A stretch of DNA of 64,000 nt from Aquimarina sp. TRL1 (GTDB lineage: Bacteria; Bacteroidota; Bacteroidia; Flavobacteriales; Flavobacteriaceae): the NCBI RefSeq assembly GCF_013365535.1, contig NZ_CP053590.1, positions 734,501 through 798,500 of the forward strand, written 5' to 3'. The stretch's first letter is position 1. Each line of letters opens with the position of its first letter. The notes beneath the pieces are model-generated. The model ran no database searches. It had not been told where the DNA came from and was given only the letters and a program-made list of their open reading frames with translations. Positions 25,604 through 34,165 of this stretch are shown one piece after another. Made by a program: the position numbers and the translations under genes.

Positions 25604-26284
25604 CTAAATAAAATCTTTTAATGCTGATAATTCTTCCAGAATATAAGTAGGTTTTGCTTTCTGAAGCTGTTCTTTGGATTGTGCTCCTGTCAAAACTCCC
25701 ACTGTAATTCCACAATTAGCATTGATTCCTTCTTCGATATCAATTGCAGAATCACCTGCTTTTAACACCCTGGAGGTATCTGTAATATTATATAATTCCA
25801 TCGCTTTATAGATCATATCCGGATGGGGTCTTCCCTGCGACACATCATCCATTGTTATCAGGGCATCAATTTCTGTTCCGATAGTCCATCCTAACTTATC
25901 CAATAATAAGGTCGCCGTCTTTTTATCATAACCTGTATTTAATACAACCTTTATATTATTTGTTCTCAGATATAAGAGTAATGAGTATACACCTTTGAAT
26001 GCTGTTACTTCCAGCGTTTCATATGCTTTTTGCAGTGCTTTTTTGAAATTTTCGAAAATCAGGTCTGCTATATGATCATTATTTGGCTCCGTTGTTACAT
26101 TTTTTAAAACATCTATAATTGCCTGATGTTTATCTTTACCTGCTCCATACTGCAGCACCTCTTCCAAAGAAACATTGTATCCCTGCCTATTGATCTCTTT
26201 CTGCACGGTTTTATAAACAACATTACTTTCATTTACTGTCGTTCCTGCCATATCGAATACTGCCAAATCTATTTCTTGTTTCAT
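25604..26284 (-). CDS. Phosphonatase-like HAD hydrolase
   Basis: 227 residues from Met at 26284, four bases after the oxidase stop; longer starts at 26296 and 26335 would overlap the oxidase gene. HAD motifs: nucleophile in LAVFDMAGTTV, NTGYDKKTA, and KAGDSAIDIEEG. It resembles the phosphonatase-like (TIGR03351-type) subgroup, with a lysine in GAGKDKHQAI in the region where true phosphonoacetaldehyde hydrolases carry the Schiff-base lysine. It probably cleaves a C-P bond of an aldehyde phosphonate, or a related phosphoester. Its partners are the FAD oxidase and the carrier upstream. Confidence 0.82.
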   Translation of the reverse strand: MKQEIDLAVFDMAGTTVNESNVVYKTVQKEINRQGYNVSLEEVLQYGAGKDKHQAIIDVLKNVTTEPNNDHIADLIFENFKKALQKAYETLEVTAFKGVYSLLLYLRTNNIKVVLNTGYDKKTATLLLDKLGWTIGTEIDALITMDDVSQGRPHPDMIYKAMELYNITDTSRVLKAGDSAIDIEEGINANCGITVGVLTGAQSKEQLQKAKPTYILEELSALKDFI

Positions 26285-26288
26285 CTTT

Positions 26289-27446
26289 TTACACATTAAA
26301 AATTTTATTGATATGTTCCTTTGCAAAGCCTGCACTTCCGGTCATTCCTTTTCCCCCAATTCCTGTAACAATATGAATGGTATCATCAATTGTTTTTTGA
26401 AAAATATCACTATTCTTACACTGGGAATACATCCCAAACCAACGGTGTTTTATTTCATATGCCGGTAATGTTATGATTTTTTTTGCTTCCTCTATCATAA
26501 ACCGATCTATATCCATATCCAGCTCATAACCTAAATCATCAATATCAGATGCATCTGCATATTGATGAGAATCTCCCAGAATAACCGATCCGTCTATAGC
26601 CTGTTTGAATAAAATATGCACCCCCCACATCTGTTGCAAAGACTCTTTTGCTTCGTTATTTTTTATTTCGCGATAAGAAGGACATTCACTAAACGCTTCA
26701 TACCGTCGTATAGACCAACCAGTAAGCACAGATCCGGGTAATGTATAGGCTTTCTGTGGATATGTTTGCATCATTTGCAACTTCGAAACCTCTAAATCAC
26801 TCTTTGCAAAAAGAGTTGGGTATAAACTCTTAAACTCATTCCCATTACATATAATTACTTTTTTCGCGATATACTCCTGTCCTCTGCTACACTGCACTCG
26901 TGCATTGCCTGCTTCTGATTCACAATGTATTATTGTCGTTTGATACTGTATCGTCAATCCCAGTATCTTTACCATATAAGCGTGCAATCGGTGAATCATC
27001 GTTCGAGGCTCTACCGTTACTTCCTGAGGGAACTGTAAGCCTCCCACAACATATGATTCATTAAGTCCAGGTAGTATTTGCAAGCATTCTTTTTTAGAAC
27101 GCAAAACAGCGGTATAGTCATTAGCTTTATTAATCTTAGCCAACTCCTCTATCAATTGCATTTCTTCCTCGTTAGAAGCAACATACACACTTCCTTCTTC
27201 TCTAACAGTGATATCAAACTCTTGTTGAATTTCTTTATACAATTGCAAACTTTGACGTCCATAAGCCTGCCATTTAGTATTCATTCCTGAAGGTACTACC
27301 TGACCAAAATTCTGGGTAGTAGCTCCTCTTGGTACCTTGTCTTTTTCGACAAGAAGTACATGTAATCCTCGTTTTAATGCATGGTATGCATGGAAAGAGC
27401 CTAAAACTCCTCCTCCGATAATAATCAGGTCATATGCAGCTCTCAT
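26289..27446 (-). CDS. FAD-dependent amine oxidase (TIGR03364-type)
   Basis: 385 residues of the DAO/glycine-oxidase fold. The dinucleotide-binding motif is at the start (DLIIIGGGVLGSFHAYHAL), then GATTQNFGQVVPSG, and the C-terminal FAD contact is HIVTGIGGKGMTGSAG. The family is found beside phosphonatase-like hydrolases and is thought to oxidise (N-alkylated) aminoalkylphosphonates to the aldehyde that the hydrolase then cleaves. The gene order here (carrier, oxidase, hydrolase) matches that idea. The natural substrate is not known from sequence. Confidence 0.85.
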   Translation of the reverse strand: MRAAYDLIIIGGGVLGSFHAYHALKRGLHVLLVEKDKVPRGATTQNFGQVVPSGMNTKWQAYGRQSLQLYKEIQQEFDITVREEGSVYVASNEEEMQLIEELAKINKANDYTAVLRSKKECLQILPGLNESYVVGGLQFPQEVTVEPRTMIHRLHAYMVKILGLTIQYQTTIIHCESEAGNARVQCSRGQEYIAKKVIICNGNEFKSLYPTLFAKSDLEVSKLQMMQTYPQKAYTLPGSVLTGWSIRRYEAFSECPSYREIKNNEAKESLQQMWGVHILFKQAIDGSVILGDSHQYADASDIDDLGYELDMDIDRFMIEEAKKIITLPAYEIKHRWFGMYSQCKNSDIFQKTIDDTIHIVTGIGGKGMTGSAGFAKEHINKIFNV

Positions 27447-27474
27447 ATTGTAATAGGTTTACTCAATTAAGGGG

Positions 27475-28791
27475 CTAATAATTATATTCATTAACATTTT
27501 CCAGATTGGTATATTCAATAGGATATCCTATTGAATACTTTGCTTGGTGATGTTTCTTTTTATTTAACAGGTAATATGATCCAAGGACCGCAATCACCCC
27601 TATCCCAGAAACAATATATGAACCGTAAATAAAAAAGGAAGTCCACGATAGATTGGGATGTCCAAAATTCTTGTATAACAATACTATTACACTGCCCAAA
27701 TACCCAAATGCATCTGCTATATAGATGAGAAACCCCGCATTTCCTTTTAGTTTAAAAGCGGCGATAAAGCGATCGAAAAACAAACAATTAAAGGGAACGT
27801 AACAACTGTAAAGACCAAATCCGGATAACACCATCCAGTAAAAACCGGACATAACTCCTGATTGAAAACACCAGGTCGTAATTAGAATACACAAAACTCC
27901 TGTCAATAAAACCCCGTGATAGGCATGTAAAGCTCTCAGGTTATTTTTGATATAAAATGTCCCTCCTAACAGAACTAATACCACAATAGCAATCAACAAC
28001 TCTGAAGTGGTATAGATACTGGCATCTTCCGTATATCCAATATCATCCCACAATTCTCTGGTAAAATTATCTCTAAAATCCCTAAAAGCTGTCAAAAACA
28101 TATAGAAGAAAACCAAAACAGTAATAGGAACAAAAAAATGATACAACACTTGTTTACGACTTTTAGCATCCATTGTAACTCGCTTCATTTTCATACGTTT
28201 ATCTTCTGCTGTCGGAGGGGGAATTCTCTCCAACAGCCAAGCAAAAAAACACAAGGGTATTATAAAAATAAGACCTGTGATTGCCGGCATCCAAAATGCT
28301 GAAATTCCCCATGAATTCATTATAAAGTATCCTACCGATTTTACCATTCCACTAGAAACAATAAAACTCGAACATAGAATAACCCCTAGTATTTCTGTAT
28401 ATTTTCTTCCTTCCACATAAGAAAATACAATCCCCCAAATCATTCCTAATGGCACTCCATTAAGAAACATAAAAAAGAGGTTATACGGAGCAGGAACCAG
28501 TGCAAAAAACAGTAGCGCTATCTCCGATACTCCTATGAGAGCTAACAGGTAACATACCCTTTTCGAACTCTTTAATTCTGAAATCACTTTAATTCCAATA
28601 AATTTAGAGAATGCATACCCTATTACCTGTGCAATAATCAGAAGTATTTTATAATCTATATGAAAAAACTGAATCCCCTCGAACGTTGCTACACTAAAAG
28701 GTTTCCTAAAAGCGTACATACAAAAATAGGTTCCGAAAGAGGCAACAGAAGCCTGTAATAAAAAAGGAATGTTTATTTTATTAATATTCAT
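27475..28791 (-). CDS. MFS-type carrier (DUF5690 family)
   Basis: 438 residues with about twelve hydrophobic segments and the major-facilitator pattern (FCMYAFRKPFSVATFEG near the N-terminus, FLNGVPLGMIWGIVFSYVEG in the middle), like sugar-phosphate antiporters. It is the first gene of the operon and is followed after 28 bases by the FAD oxidase. It probably imports the organophosphonate or amine that the two enzymes degrade. The assignment to DUF5690 is from memory of the family's length and context. Confidence 0.8.
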   Translation of the reverse strand: MNINKINIPFLLQASVASFGTYFCMYAFRKPFSVATFEGIQFFHIDYKILLIIAQVIGYAFSKFIGIKVISELKSSKRVCYLLALIGVSEIALLFFALVPAPYNLFFMFLNGVPLGMIWGIVFSYVEGRKYTEILGVILCSSFIVSSGMVKSVGYFIMNSWGISAFWMPAITGLIFIIPLCFFAWLLERIPPPTAEDKRMKMKRVTMDAKSRKQVLYHFFVPITVLVFFYMFLTAFRDFRDNFTRELWDDIGYTEDASIYTTSELLIAIVVLVLLGGTFYIKNNLRALHAYHGVLLTGVLCILITTWCFQSGVMSGFYWMVLSGFGLYSCYVPFNCLFFDRFIAAFKLKGNAGFLIYIADAFGYLGSVIVLLYKNFGHPNLSWTSFFIYGSYIVSGIGVIAVLGSYYLLNKKKHHQAKYSIGYPIEYTNLENVNEYNY

Positions 28792-29146
28792 ACTTAATTA
28801 ATAGCAACTGTCAATCTGTTCATGAACCCCTTCACTGATAACATTCTGACAATTATAATTATTTACACTGCTTTCTTCCAGAGCTTCACTTGCGCTCTTT
28901 TCGGTTTTCTCTATAGTCTTATCCTAACTAAGATTGCTGTTCTTTTAAAAAAGAATAGCAATCTTGTTTTTTTTACAAATAGTAAACTTATAATTGCAAA
29001 AATGATCAATTATTAATTATTTGTAAAAAATAAGAGTTTAAGAAATATTTACGAAGGCTTTGTCAAATTGTTAATTAATTCGACATTTCTATAGTAGTGC
29101 AAAAAAAATATTGGCAAAAGCATTCCTGGGAGGTAAGAAATACCGC
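28792..29146. other. Intergenic region with an orphan plus-strand terminator
   Basis: 355 bases between the carrier start and the Wzc-like gene end, both on the minus strand. It must hold the carrier promoter (a near match TATAATTG exists on the minus strand) and it contains a strong plus-strand terminator at 28930-28974 with no plus-strand gene before it. A 64-codon plus-strand frame overlaps the terminator and is rejected. Confidence 0.5.
28930..28974 (+). terminator. Strong intrinsic terminator without a gene
   Basis: The arms AAGATTGCTGTTCTTTT (28930-28946) and AAAAGAATAGCAATCTT (28949-28965) are almost fully complementary and are followed by a run of eight Ts. Its direction is plus. The nearest annotated plus-strand gene upstream ends at 25495, so it may end an unannotated small RNA. 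Confidence 0.8.
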
Positions 29147-31525
29147 TTATCTAAATACTTTAGGAAGTAATCTTCGAATTCCTTTCTTTTTCTTTCTTTC
29201 TCCATAGCCATAACCGTAGCCATATCCATAGCCGTAACCGTAACCGTAGCCATAGCCGTATGATTTTTTCTGGTATACATCATTAATCAACAATGCCATT
29301 TGCCTAAAGCGCTGGTCTTTATACAAATGCCTTGGTACTTCTATTAATCGTTTATCCGAATAATTAAATCGTACAATGTACAGACACAGATCGGTATATG
29401 GGCTTAACAGCAATGTATCTGCTACTAAACTTACCGGAGGGGTATCTATCAGAATATAGTCATAAGTCTCTCTCAGCTGGGCAAATAGTTCTTTTACCCG
29501 TTCATTTTTCAATAATTCTGCAGGATTAGGAGGTTTAGGACCTGAAGTAATTACATCCAGGTTTTTAAATGTTGGAGCATTGGTCACGATATCCTCAATC
29601 TGTAACTCCTTATCTTTGATAAAATTGGTAATTCCTTTATGAGGTTGAATCCCCATACTTTCTTTCAGCATAGAAGATCGCAGATCCATCTCTAATAAAA
29701 CTATTTTCTTCTCTGATCGTCCCAATGTTACTCCTAGATTACTGGCTACAAATGATTTTCCTTCTCCCTTTATCGTAGATGTAATCAGAATCGTTTTGCA
29801 ACCTGGAGCGGTATTTGCGAGTAAGAAATTAATATTTATCTCCAACAGCCGAAATGATTCTGCAATACTCGACCGGTCTACATCTCCAACAACCAGTCTT
29901 CGTTTTTCGTCAGTTCTGGGAATATCTCCAGCTATCGCAAAAGGAATTTTTTTCTTAATTTCTTTTAGACTACTGATCTTAGTATCAAACAAGTCCTTTA
30001 CAAATATTAATGACACCGGTACTAGTACACTTGCTAGAAATATGGATAAAAACACCCGATTCTTTTTAGGACTTACCGGAGCTCTGCTACTATATGCTTT
30101 TTCGATTACTTTGGCATTGGATACAGTTGCCGCCAAAGAAATTGCGGTTTCCTCTCTCTTTTCTAATAGGTAGAGGAACAATGTTTCTTTTATCTGTTGC
30201 TGCCGCTGAATATCTCGTAGTTTTCGTTCCTTAGCCGGTAAGGCGGCAATTTTAGAACTCATCTCTCGATCTCTTCTTTTTAGATCCGTGAGTTTTAATC
30301 GCAATGTCTTTTTTTGATTTCTCAGGCTTTGTTCCAGGCTCTGCTCAATACTTTTTAATTTTTCTGTTATGGTTATCAGTGCCGGGTTGTCTTCATTAGT
30401 GCTCTTCTGTATTCTATTCCGCTGTAAAGCAATTTCATTATACTTCAGAATCATTGTAGCGATAGTATGATCCGAAAAACCTAAATTCGCAGGCAATAAA
30501 TCCACAGATGAATTATTCAGATAGTCCAATATAAAATCAACCAATCCAATCTGAATATTCGTCTCCAACGCTTCTTTTTCATTAAATGAGGCCGTTTCTA
30601 AAAACAACGAAGCTTCTACACTGACATCTGTAAGACTGTTTTCTGTTTTGAAAGATTCTACATTTTTCTCTAAATCTCCCAATTCTTTATTGATAATCTG
30701 TAAACGTTCCTTGATAAAAACAGCCGTATTTTCTGCTATTTGGTTTTTATCATTAATAACATCCACATTATATTCGTCAATCAAACCATTTAATATCTCT
30801 TTTGCTTTTTCTTTAGCGGGAGTGAGCATGGTTAGCGTAACCACACTGGTTTTCTGATCAGTCAATCCTATTTTAATTGCAGACTTATACCCTTCTACCA
30901 CATCTAGCAAAGGGATCATGCTTACATGAATTTTTTTTCCGATATATTCTGGTAAGCGCCTATAATCCGGTCTTATGGTAATATCACTAATCTCGGTAAA
31001 AGTACACTCTCCAAATGTTCCGCGTAATATGGGATTTCCCAATACATCTACAATTTCATACTGCTCACTGGAAAGAATCTTGATGATAAATGTGATTCCG
31101 GGAGTCGTAATGTCAATATCGTGAAAAGCTACTTCGATCGGACTATTTTCTGCTAATTCGACAAGTCGTTTTGAAAATTTTGTCTTGGAATAATACGATA
31201 CATTGAGATGTAGTTTTTTTACGACATTCTCCATCAATGGTCGTGATCTCAATATTTCGATTTCATTTTCTACTTCCCGGTTTGCATTTTTGAAAATAGT
31301 TAAATCTTCAAAAGCAGAAAGTTCAGAAAGCATTCCATTTTTTTCGGCTTTAATCAAAATGGAAGAAGTTACCCTATAAATTTTGGGAGTATATCTCAGG
31401 TATAAAAATCCTGCAATGCAGCTAAAAATGAACGCCGCTAAAAATAATTTCCAATAGCGAATATATTTTTCAAATAGTTCTTTTATAACAAGGCTTCCGG
31501 AGTCGTCTTCAATCTCATAATTCAT
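29147..31525 (-). CDS. Wzc-type polysaccharide copolymerase/tyrosine kinase
   Basis: 792 residues. Wzz domain with two membrane helices (near 33-50 and ~505-525) around a large coiled-coil periplasmic part, then a BY-kinase domain from ~580: Walker A STIKGEGKSFVAS, A' VLLEMDLRSSM, Walker B YILIDTPPVS. The tail is unusual: ten YG dipeptides (756-775) followed by ERKKKK. Tyrosine clusters are the autophosphorylation site of Wzc and control polymer length, so this tail is probably that site. The YG run is encoded by a six-base repeat at 29201-29260. It is the last gene of the exopolysaccharide cluster. Confidence 0.93.
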   Translation of the reverse strand: MNYEIEDDSGSLVIKELFEKYIRYWKLFLAAFIFSCIAGFLYLRYTPKIYRVTSSILIKAEKNGMLSELSAFEDLTIFKNANREVENEIEILRSRPLMENVVKKLHLNVSYYSKTKFSKRLVELAENSPIEVAFHDIDITTPGITFIIKILSSEQYEIVDVLGNPILRGTFGECTFTEISDITIRPDYRRLPEYIGKKIHVSMIPLLDVVEGYKSAIKIGLTDQKTSVVTLTMLTPAKEKAKEILNGLIDEYNVDVINDKNQIAENTAVFIKERLQIINKELGDLEKNVESFKTENSLTDVSVEASLFLETASFNEKEALETNIQIGLVDFILDYLNNSSVDLLPANLGFSDHTIATMILKYNEIALQRNRIQKSTNEDNPALITITEKLKSIEQSLEQSLRNQKKTLRLKLTDLKRRDREMSSKIAALPAKERKLRDIQRQQQIKETLFLYLLEKREETAISLAATVSNAKVIEKAYSSRAPVSPKKNRVFLSIFLASVLVPVSLIFVKDLFDTKISSLKEIKKKIPFAIAGDIPRTDEKRRLVVGDVDRSSIAESFRLLEININFLLANTAPGCKTILITSTIKGEGKSFVASNLGVTLGRSEKKIVLLEMDLRSSMLKESMGIQPHKGITNFIKDKELQIEDIVTNAPTFKNLDVITSGPKPPNPAELLKNERVKELFAQLRETYDYILIDTPPVSLVADTLLLSPYTDLCLYIVRFNYSDKRLIEVPRHLYKDQRFRQMALLINDVYQKKSYGYGYGYGYGYGYGYGYGYGERKKKKGIRRLLPKVFR
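29201..29260 (-). repeat. Six-base coding repeat (GGNTAN)10 encoding (YG)10
   Basis: Ten in-frame hexamers with varied third positions encode alternating Gly and Tyr. Gain or loss of a unit keeps frame but changes the number of tyrosines in the kinase tail. The codon variation shows the run is kept by selection on the protein rather than by recent slippage alone. Confidence 0.9.
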
Positions 31526-31687
31526 CCTATGAGTTCTTTTTGTTTTTTGTGTTTACTAGTAAAATCATTCTAAATTTAACCATTATCCTTCTACCTTCAT
31601 TATTAAAAATTAAATTTAGAATGATCCATCAAAAAAATTACGTAATCCCCTCAAATAACTTGTTTTTAAAGAATTACGAAACAACAA

Positions 31688-32848
31688 CTAAGAACTTCTT
31701 TTTCCTCTCACAACGATATTAGTTATGATCTTACACAGGTATTTTATGTCTGTCGCTAGAGGTTTTTTCTCATAGGCTTCCAGGTACCTCATTTCAGAAG
31801 CCATAATTTCATCCAGTGTTTTGGGCAGGTCTGCATAAAAAGGAGGGATCAATCCTGGTTTAAACCGGATTCTTTTTTCCTGCAATTCTTTAGAGTATAA
31901 CCCAAAGTAATGGCTACTCAAAGGACGCCCCCCTACCAATTTCATCTCTCCTTTTAGTAAGTTGAGTAACATGGGTAATTCATCTATCCAGTATTTTCTG
32001 AGAAGTTTTCCTTCATTAGAAATCCTGAAATCATTTTTTATTTTCCCACCTTCTTTCAGGTCATTACATTCAAAAACATATTGTTGTAGGTATTCTGCAT
32101 ACGGGTACATGGTTCTGAATTTATATACCTTAATGGGTTTTCCTCCTTTTCCTACTCGTTTTAGTCGTATCAATGGTCCATAGCTAGGATCCATATCAAA
32201 GTTTGGTCTTTTTACTTTTTTGGCTACAAAATACAAGCGGTCATCGATTACTTTTTCTTCTATGACTTCAAAACCACAGGAATACAACCGACCTAATGTT
32301 TCTGCTTTTGTAAGTACTCTTCCATGCCCATTCGTTATATCGAAATATAACTTTTTAGTTAGTTTTAGCTTTGGCATAATACGGGTAAACACAAAATCTG
32401 TCAAATAATATGCATAGCTAAAAGGTCTGGGAAATTTTTTTAATATTCTTTTTTTCCGCGTTTCATAGGTCTCAACATTATTAATGAAAAGACCTCCTTC
32501 GGGTAACTTCATATTAACGGATTCAAAGAATTTGTTTATTCTTCTATAATCATTAACTCTATGAAGATTAATAATCGCACTGCAAGTGTAAATATCTGAA
32601 TCGAGTATCCCATTTACTTTTCTGGTATCACATAAGAAAACATCTTGTAATCTCATATGGTTTACTTGTTCACTGATAAATTCACAGACTTGATTACCTA
32701 ATCGTCTGGTTATTATTTGTTCTAATGTTATCTTACGGGTATCCCTTATCGTATAAGGTTGAGAGTCTGAAGAAACAGGTGTTGTAAGATCTTGGTTTTT
32801 TGTTTTGAAATAATGAATAGCTTCAGCCCCCACTGTTCTGCTAATCAT
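31688..32848 (-). CDS. Initiating sugar transferase with methyltransferase-like N-terminal region
   Basis: 386 residues. The C-terminal half (~185-386) is a bacterial sugar transferase domain: KVYKFRTMYPYAE, FRISNEGKLLRKYWIDELPM, LKGEMKLVGGRPLS, FKPGLIPP. It would attach the first sugar phosphate to undecaprenyl phosphate. The usual N-terminal membrane helices are absent. Instead there is a soluble region (~60-175) that looks like a degenerate methyltransferase (INLHRVNDYRRINKFFESV, then LPEGGLFINNVET). This two-part form is found in other Bacteroidota, so the fusion is probably old. It lies 162 bases upstream of the Wzc-like gene. Confidence 0.88.
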   Translation of the reverse strand: MISRTVGAEAIHYFKTKNQDLTTPVSSDSQPYTIRDTRKITLEQIITRRLGNQVCEFISEQVNHMRLQDVFLCDTRKVNGILDSDIYTCSAIINLHRVNDYRRINKFFESVNMKLPEGGLFINNVETYETRKKRILKKFPRPFSYAYYLTDFVFTRIMPKLKLTKKLYFDITNGHGRVLTKAETLGRLYSCGFEVIEEKVIDDRLYFVAKKVKRPNFDMDPSYGPLIRLKRVGKGGKPIKVYKFRTMYPYAEYLQQYVFECNDLKEGGKIKNDFRISNEGKLLRKYWIDELPMLLNLLKGEMKLVGGRPLSSHYFGLYSKELQEKRIRFKPGLIPPFYADLPKTLDEIMASEMRYLEAYEKKPLATDIKYLCKIITNIVVRGKRSS

Positions 32849-33235
32849 TATGTAAGTTTAAATTAATAAAATATGTTCTAAACTGATATGGGTTCGGCTC
32901 GATAAGTTCAGAAGTTTTACCTTCTTTTCTAAATAGGTTTTTATTAATTAATTTACTCATATATTTAAGTCTTGGTTACACACTTAAAGTTATGATATAC
33001 AACCGAATATACAGAACGGATTTACCGTAGTATTACTACCTAAATACACTGTAAATCAAACTCTTGCTTGTTTTCTACACAAAAACCGTAGCCCGTTAGC
33101 GCTTAACACACACAGAAGTAGTAAAACCCCTACACAAAAAGTACTTTTTTTCTATAAAAATTAAGATATAAATCAAAGAATACCGATAAAAAATATCAAA
33201 ACAGGTGTTTCTACGGGGTATTTATCCCCTGTAAA
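32849..33235. other. Gene-free 387-base region within polysaccharide cluster
   Basis: AT-rich and without a recognisable gene. It contains a small hairpin GGGG-N7-CCCC (near 33214-33228) after the acyltransferase partner gene and two copies of CTGTAAATCAA (near 33050 and 33230). It may carry a promoter for the sugar transferase and Wzc genes. Confidence 0.45.
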
Positions 33236-34165
33236 TCAAGCTTTATTGTATTTTTTCCCATATCTATTTTTCAATTTTTCGATGAGTCTGGTCGTATGTA
33301 TACTTCTCCCTTCCTTATTTAAATGATATACGCTATCAAAAAAGTAGTCCGCCGGATAAACAAAATCATCGGGTTCTGATATAATTTCCCATTTCAATTT
33401 TTCCTTTATGGCCTCATGTATTTTATCTAACACTTCTCTGTTTTTTTGATATTCTGATTGTTCATAGGGAGCATATGAAAACAACAGAGTGATATTTTGT
33501 GACATCACTGTTTCTAAAAACGCATTCAATGCGTGTATTTCTTGTTTCTTATGCTCTTTAATAACTTCTTTACTCCCCAATTCTTTTAGCCCGGGTTTGG
33601 GAAGGTGCAAAGTGCCATCTCCTTCTTCATTAAACGTTCTTCTACTATATACTTCATCCAACTCTTTTAGCCCAAACCAACGGTCAATAATCTTCTTGAA
33701 AGACAAATGCCGGTCTTCCAGAAAAAAAGAAAGTCCTCTTTCTTCTTTATCATAGTAGGTTCTTGATTCAGGATAATAATACGCTGCTAATGACTGTAAT
33801 TCCTTATTCCCTTCCAAGGTCATCAAATGTTCCATAGATAAGATCACCACATCATTGTCCCGAATCAGATTTTTTGCCTCGTTGAGAATAAATTCTAAAC
33901 CTAACTGTGCATGCAATCCCATATTTACTATAGGCATTCCTACTGCTTCTCCTATTTGTTTACTATTTACTCCAAAGACCAGATTAGATCCTCCCAAAAG
34001 GATAATTTTTGGTTTTTTAATCTTTGAAGCTGCCATATGCTTATCGTTCATTGCTGCCATAAAAGCATCTGAAGTCTCTTTGTTTTCTTCTAACAATGGC
34101 AATAAAAATAACGCCAATAAGTAAATAGCGATAAAGAGTGATGATTTATATAGGAACTTTCTCAT
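33236..34165 (-). CDS. SGNH-like partner of the MBOAT acyltransferase
   Basis: 309 residues from the ATG at 34165, which overlaps the MBOAT stop by one base; an in-frame upstream start at 34246 lies inside the MBOAT gene and is not favoured. It has one N-terminal membrane helix (SLFIAIYLLALFLLPLL), then an SGNH-like domain (IILLGGSNLVFGVNS, VVILSMEHL), with DSVYHLNKEGRSIHT near the C-terminus carrying a Asp-x-x-His-like pair. Proteins of this kind (AlgX/AlgJ/DltD-like) take acyl groups from the MBOAT protein and place them on the glycan outside the membrane. Confidence 0.75.
   Translation of the reverse strand: MRKFLYKSSLFIAIYLLALFLLPLLEENKETSDAFMAAMNDKHMAASKIKKPKIILLGGSNLVFGVNSKQIGEAVGMPIVNMGLHAQLGLEFILNEAKNLIRDNDVVILSMEHLMTLEGNKELQSLAAYYYPESRTYYDKEERGLSFFLEDRHLSFKKIIDRWFGLKELDEVYSRRTFNEEGDGTLHLPKPGLKELGSKEVIKEHKKQEIHALNAFLETVMSQNITLLFSYAPYEQSEYQKNREVLDKIHEAIKEKLKWEIISEPDDFVYPADYFFDSVYHLNKEGRSIHTTRLIEKLKNRYGKKYNKA

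Noticed and set aside
28822-29016. 64-codon plus-strand frame in the carrier-Wzc gap
   Set aside because: It runs straight through the strong terminator hairpin, is low in complexity and has no conserved features; the hairpin itself is the real feature.
29089-29283. 64-codon minus-strand frame overlapping the 3' end of the Wzc-like gene
   Set aside because: It is an alternative frame of the hexamer repeat (repeating Met-Ala-Thr-Val) and not a gene.
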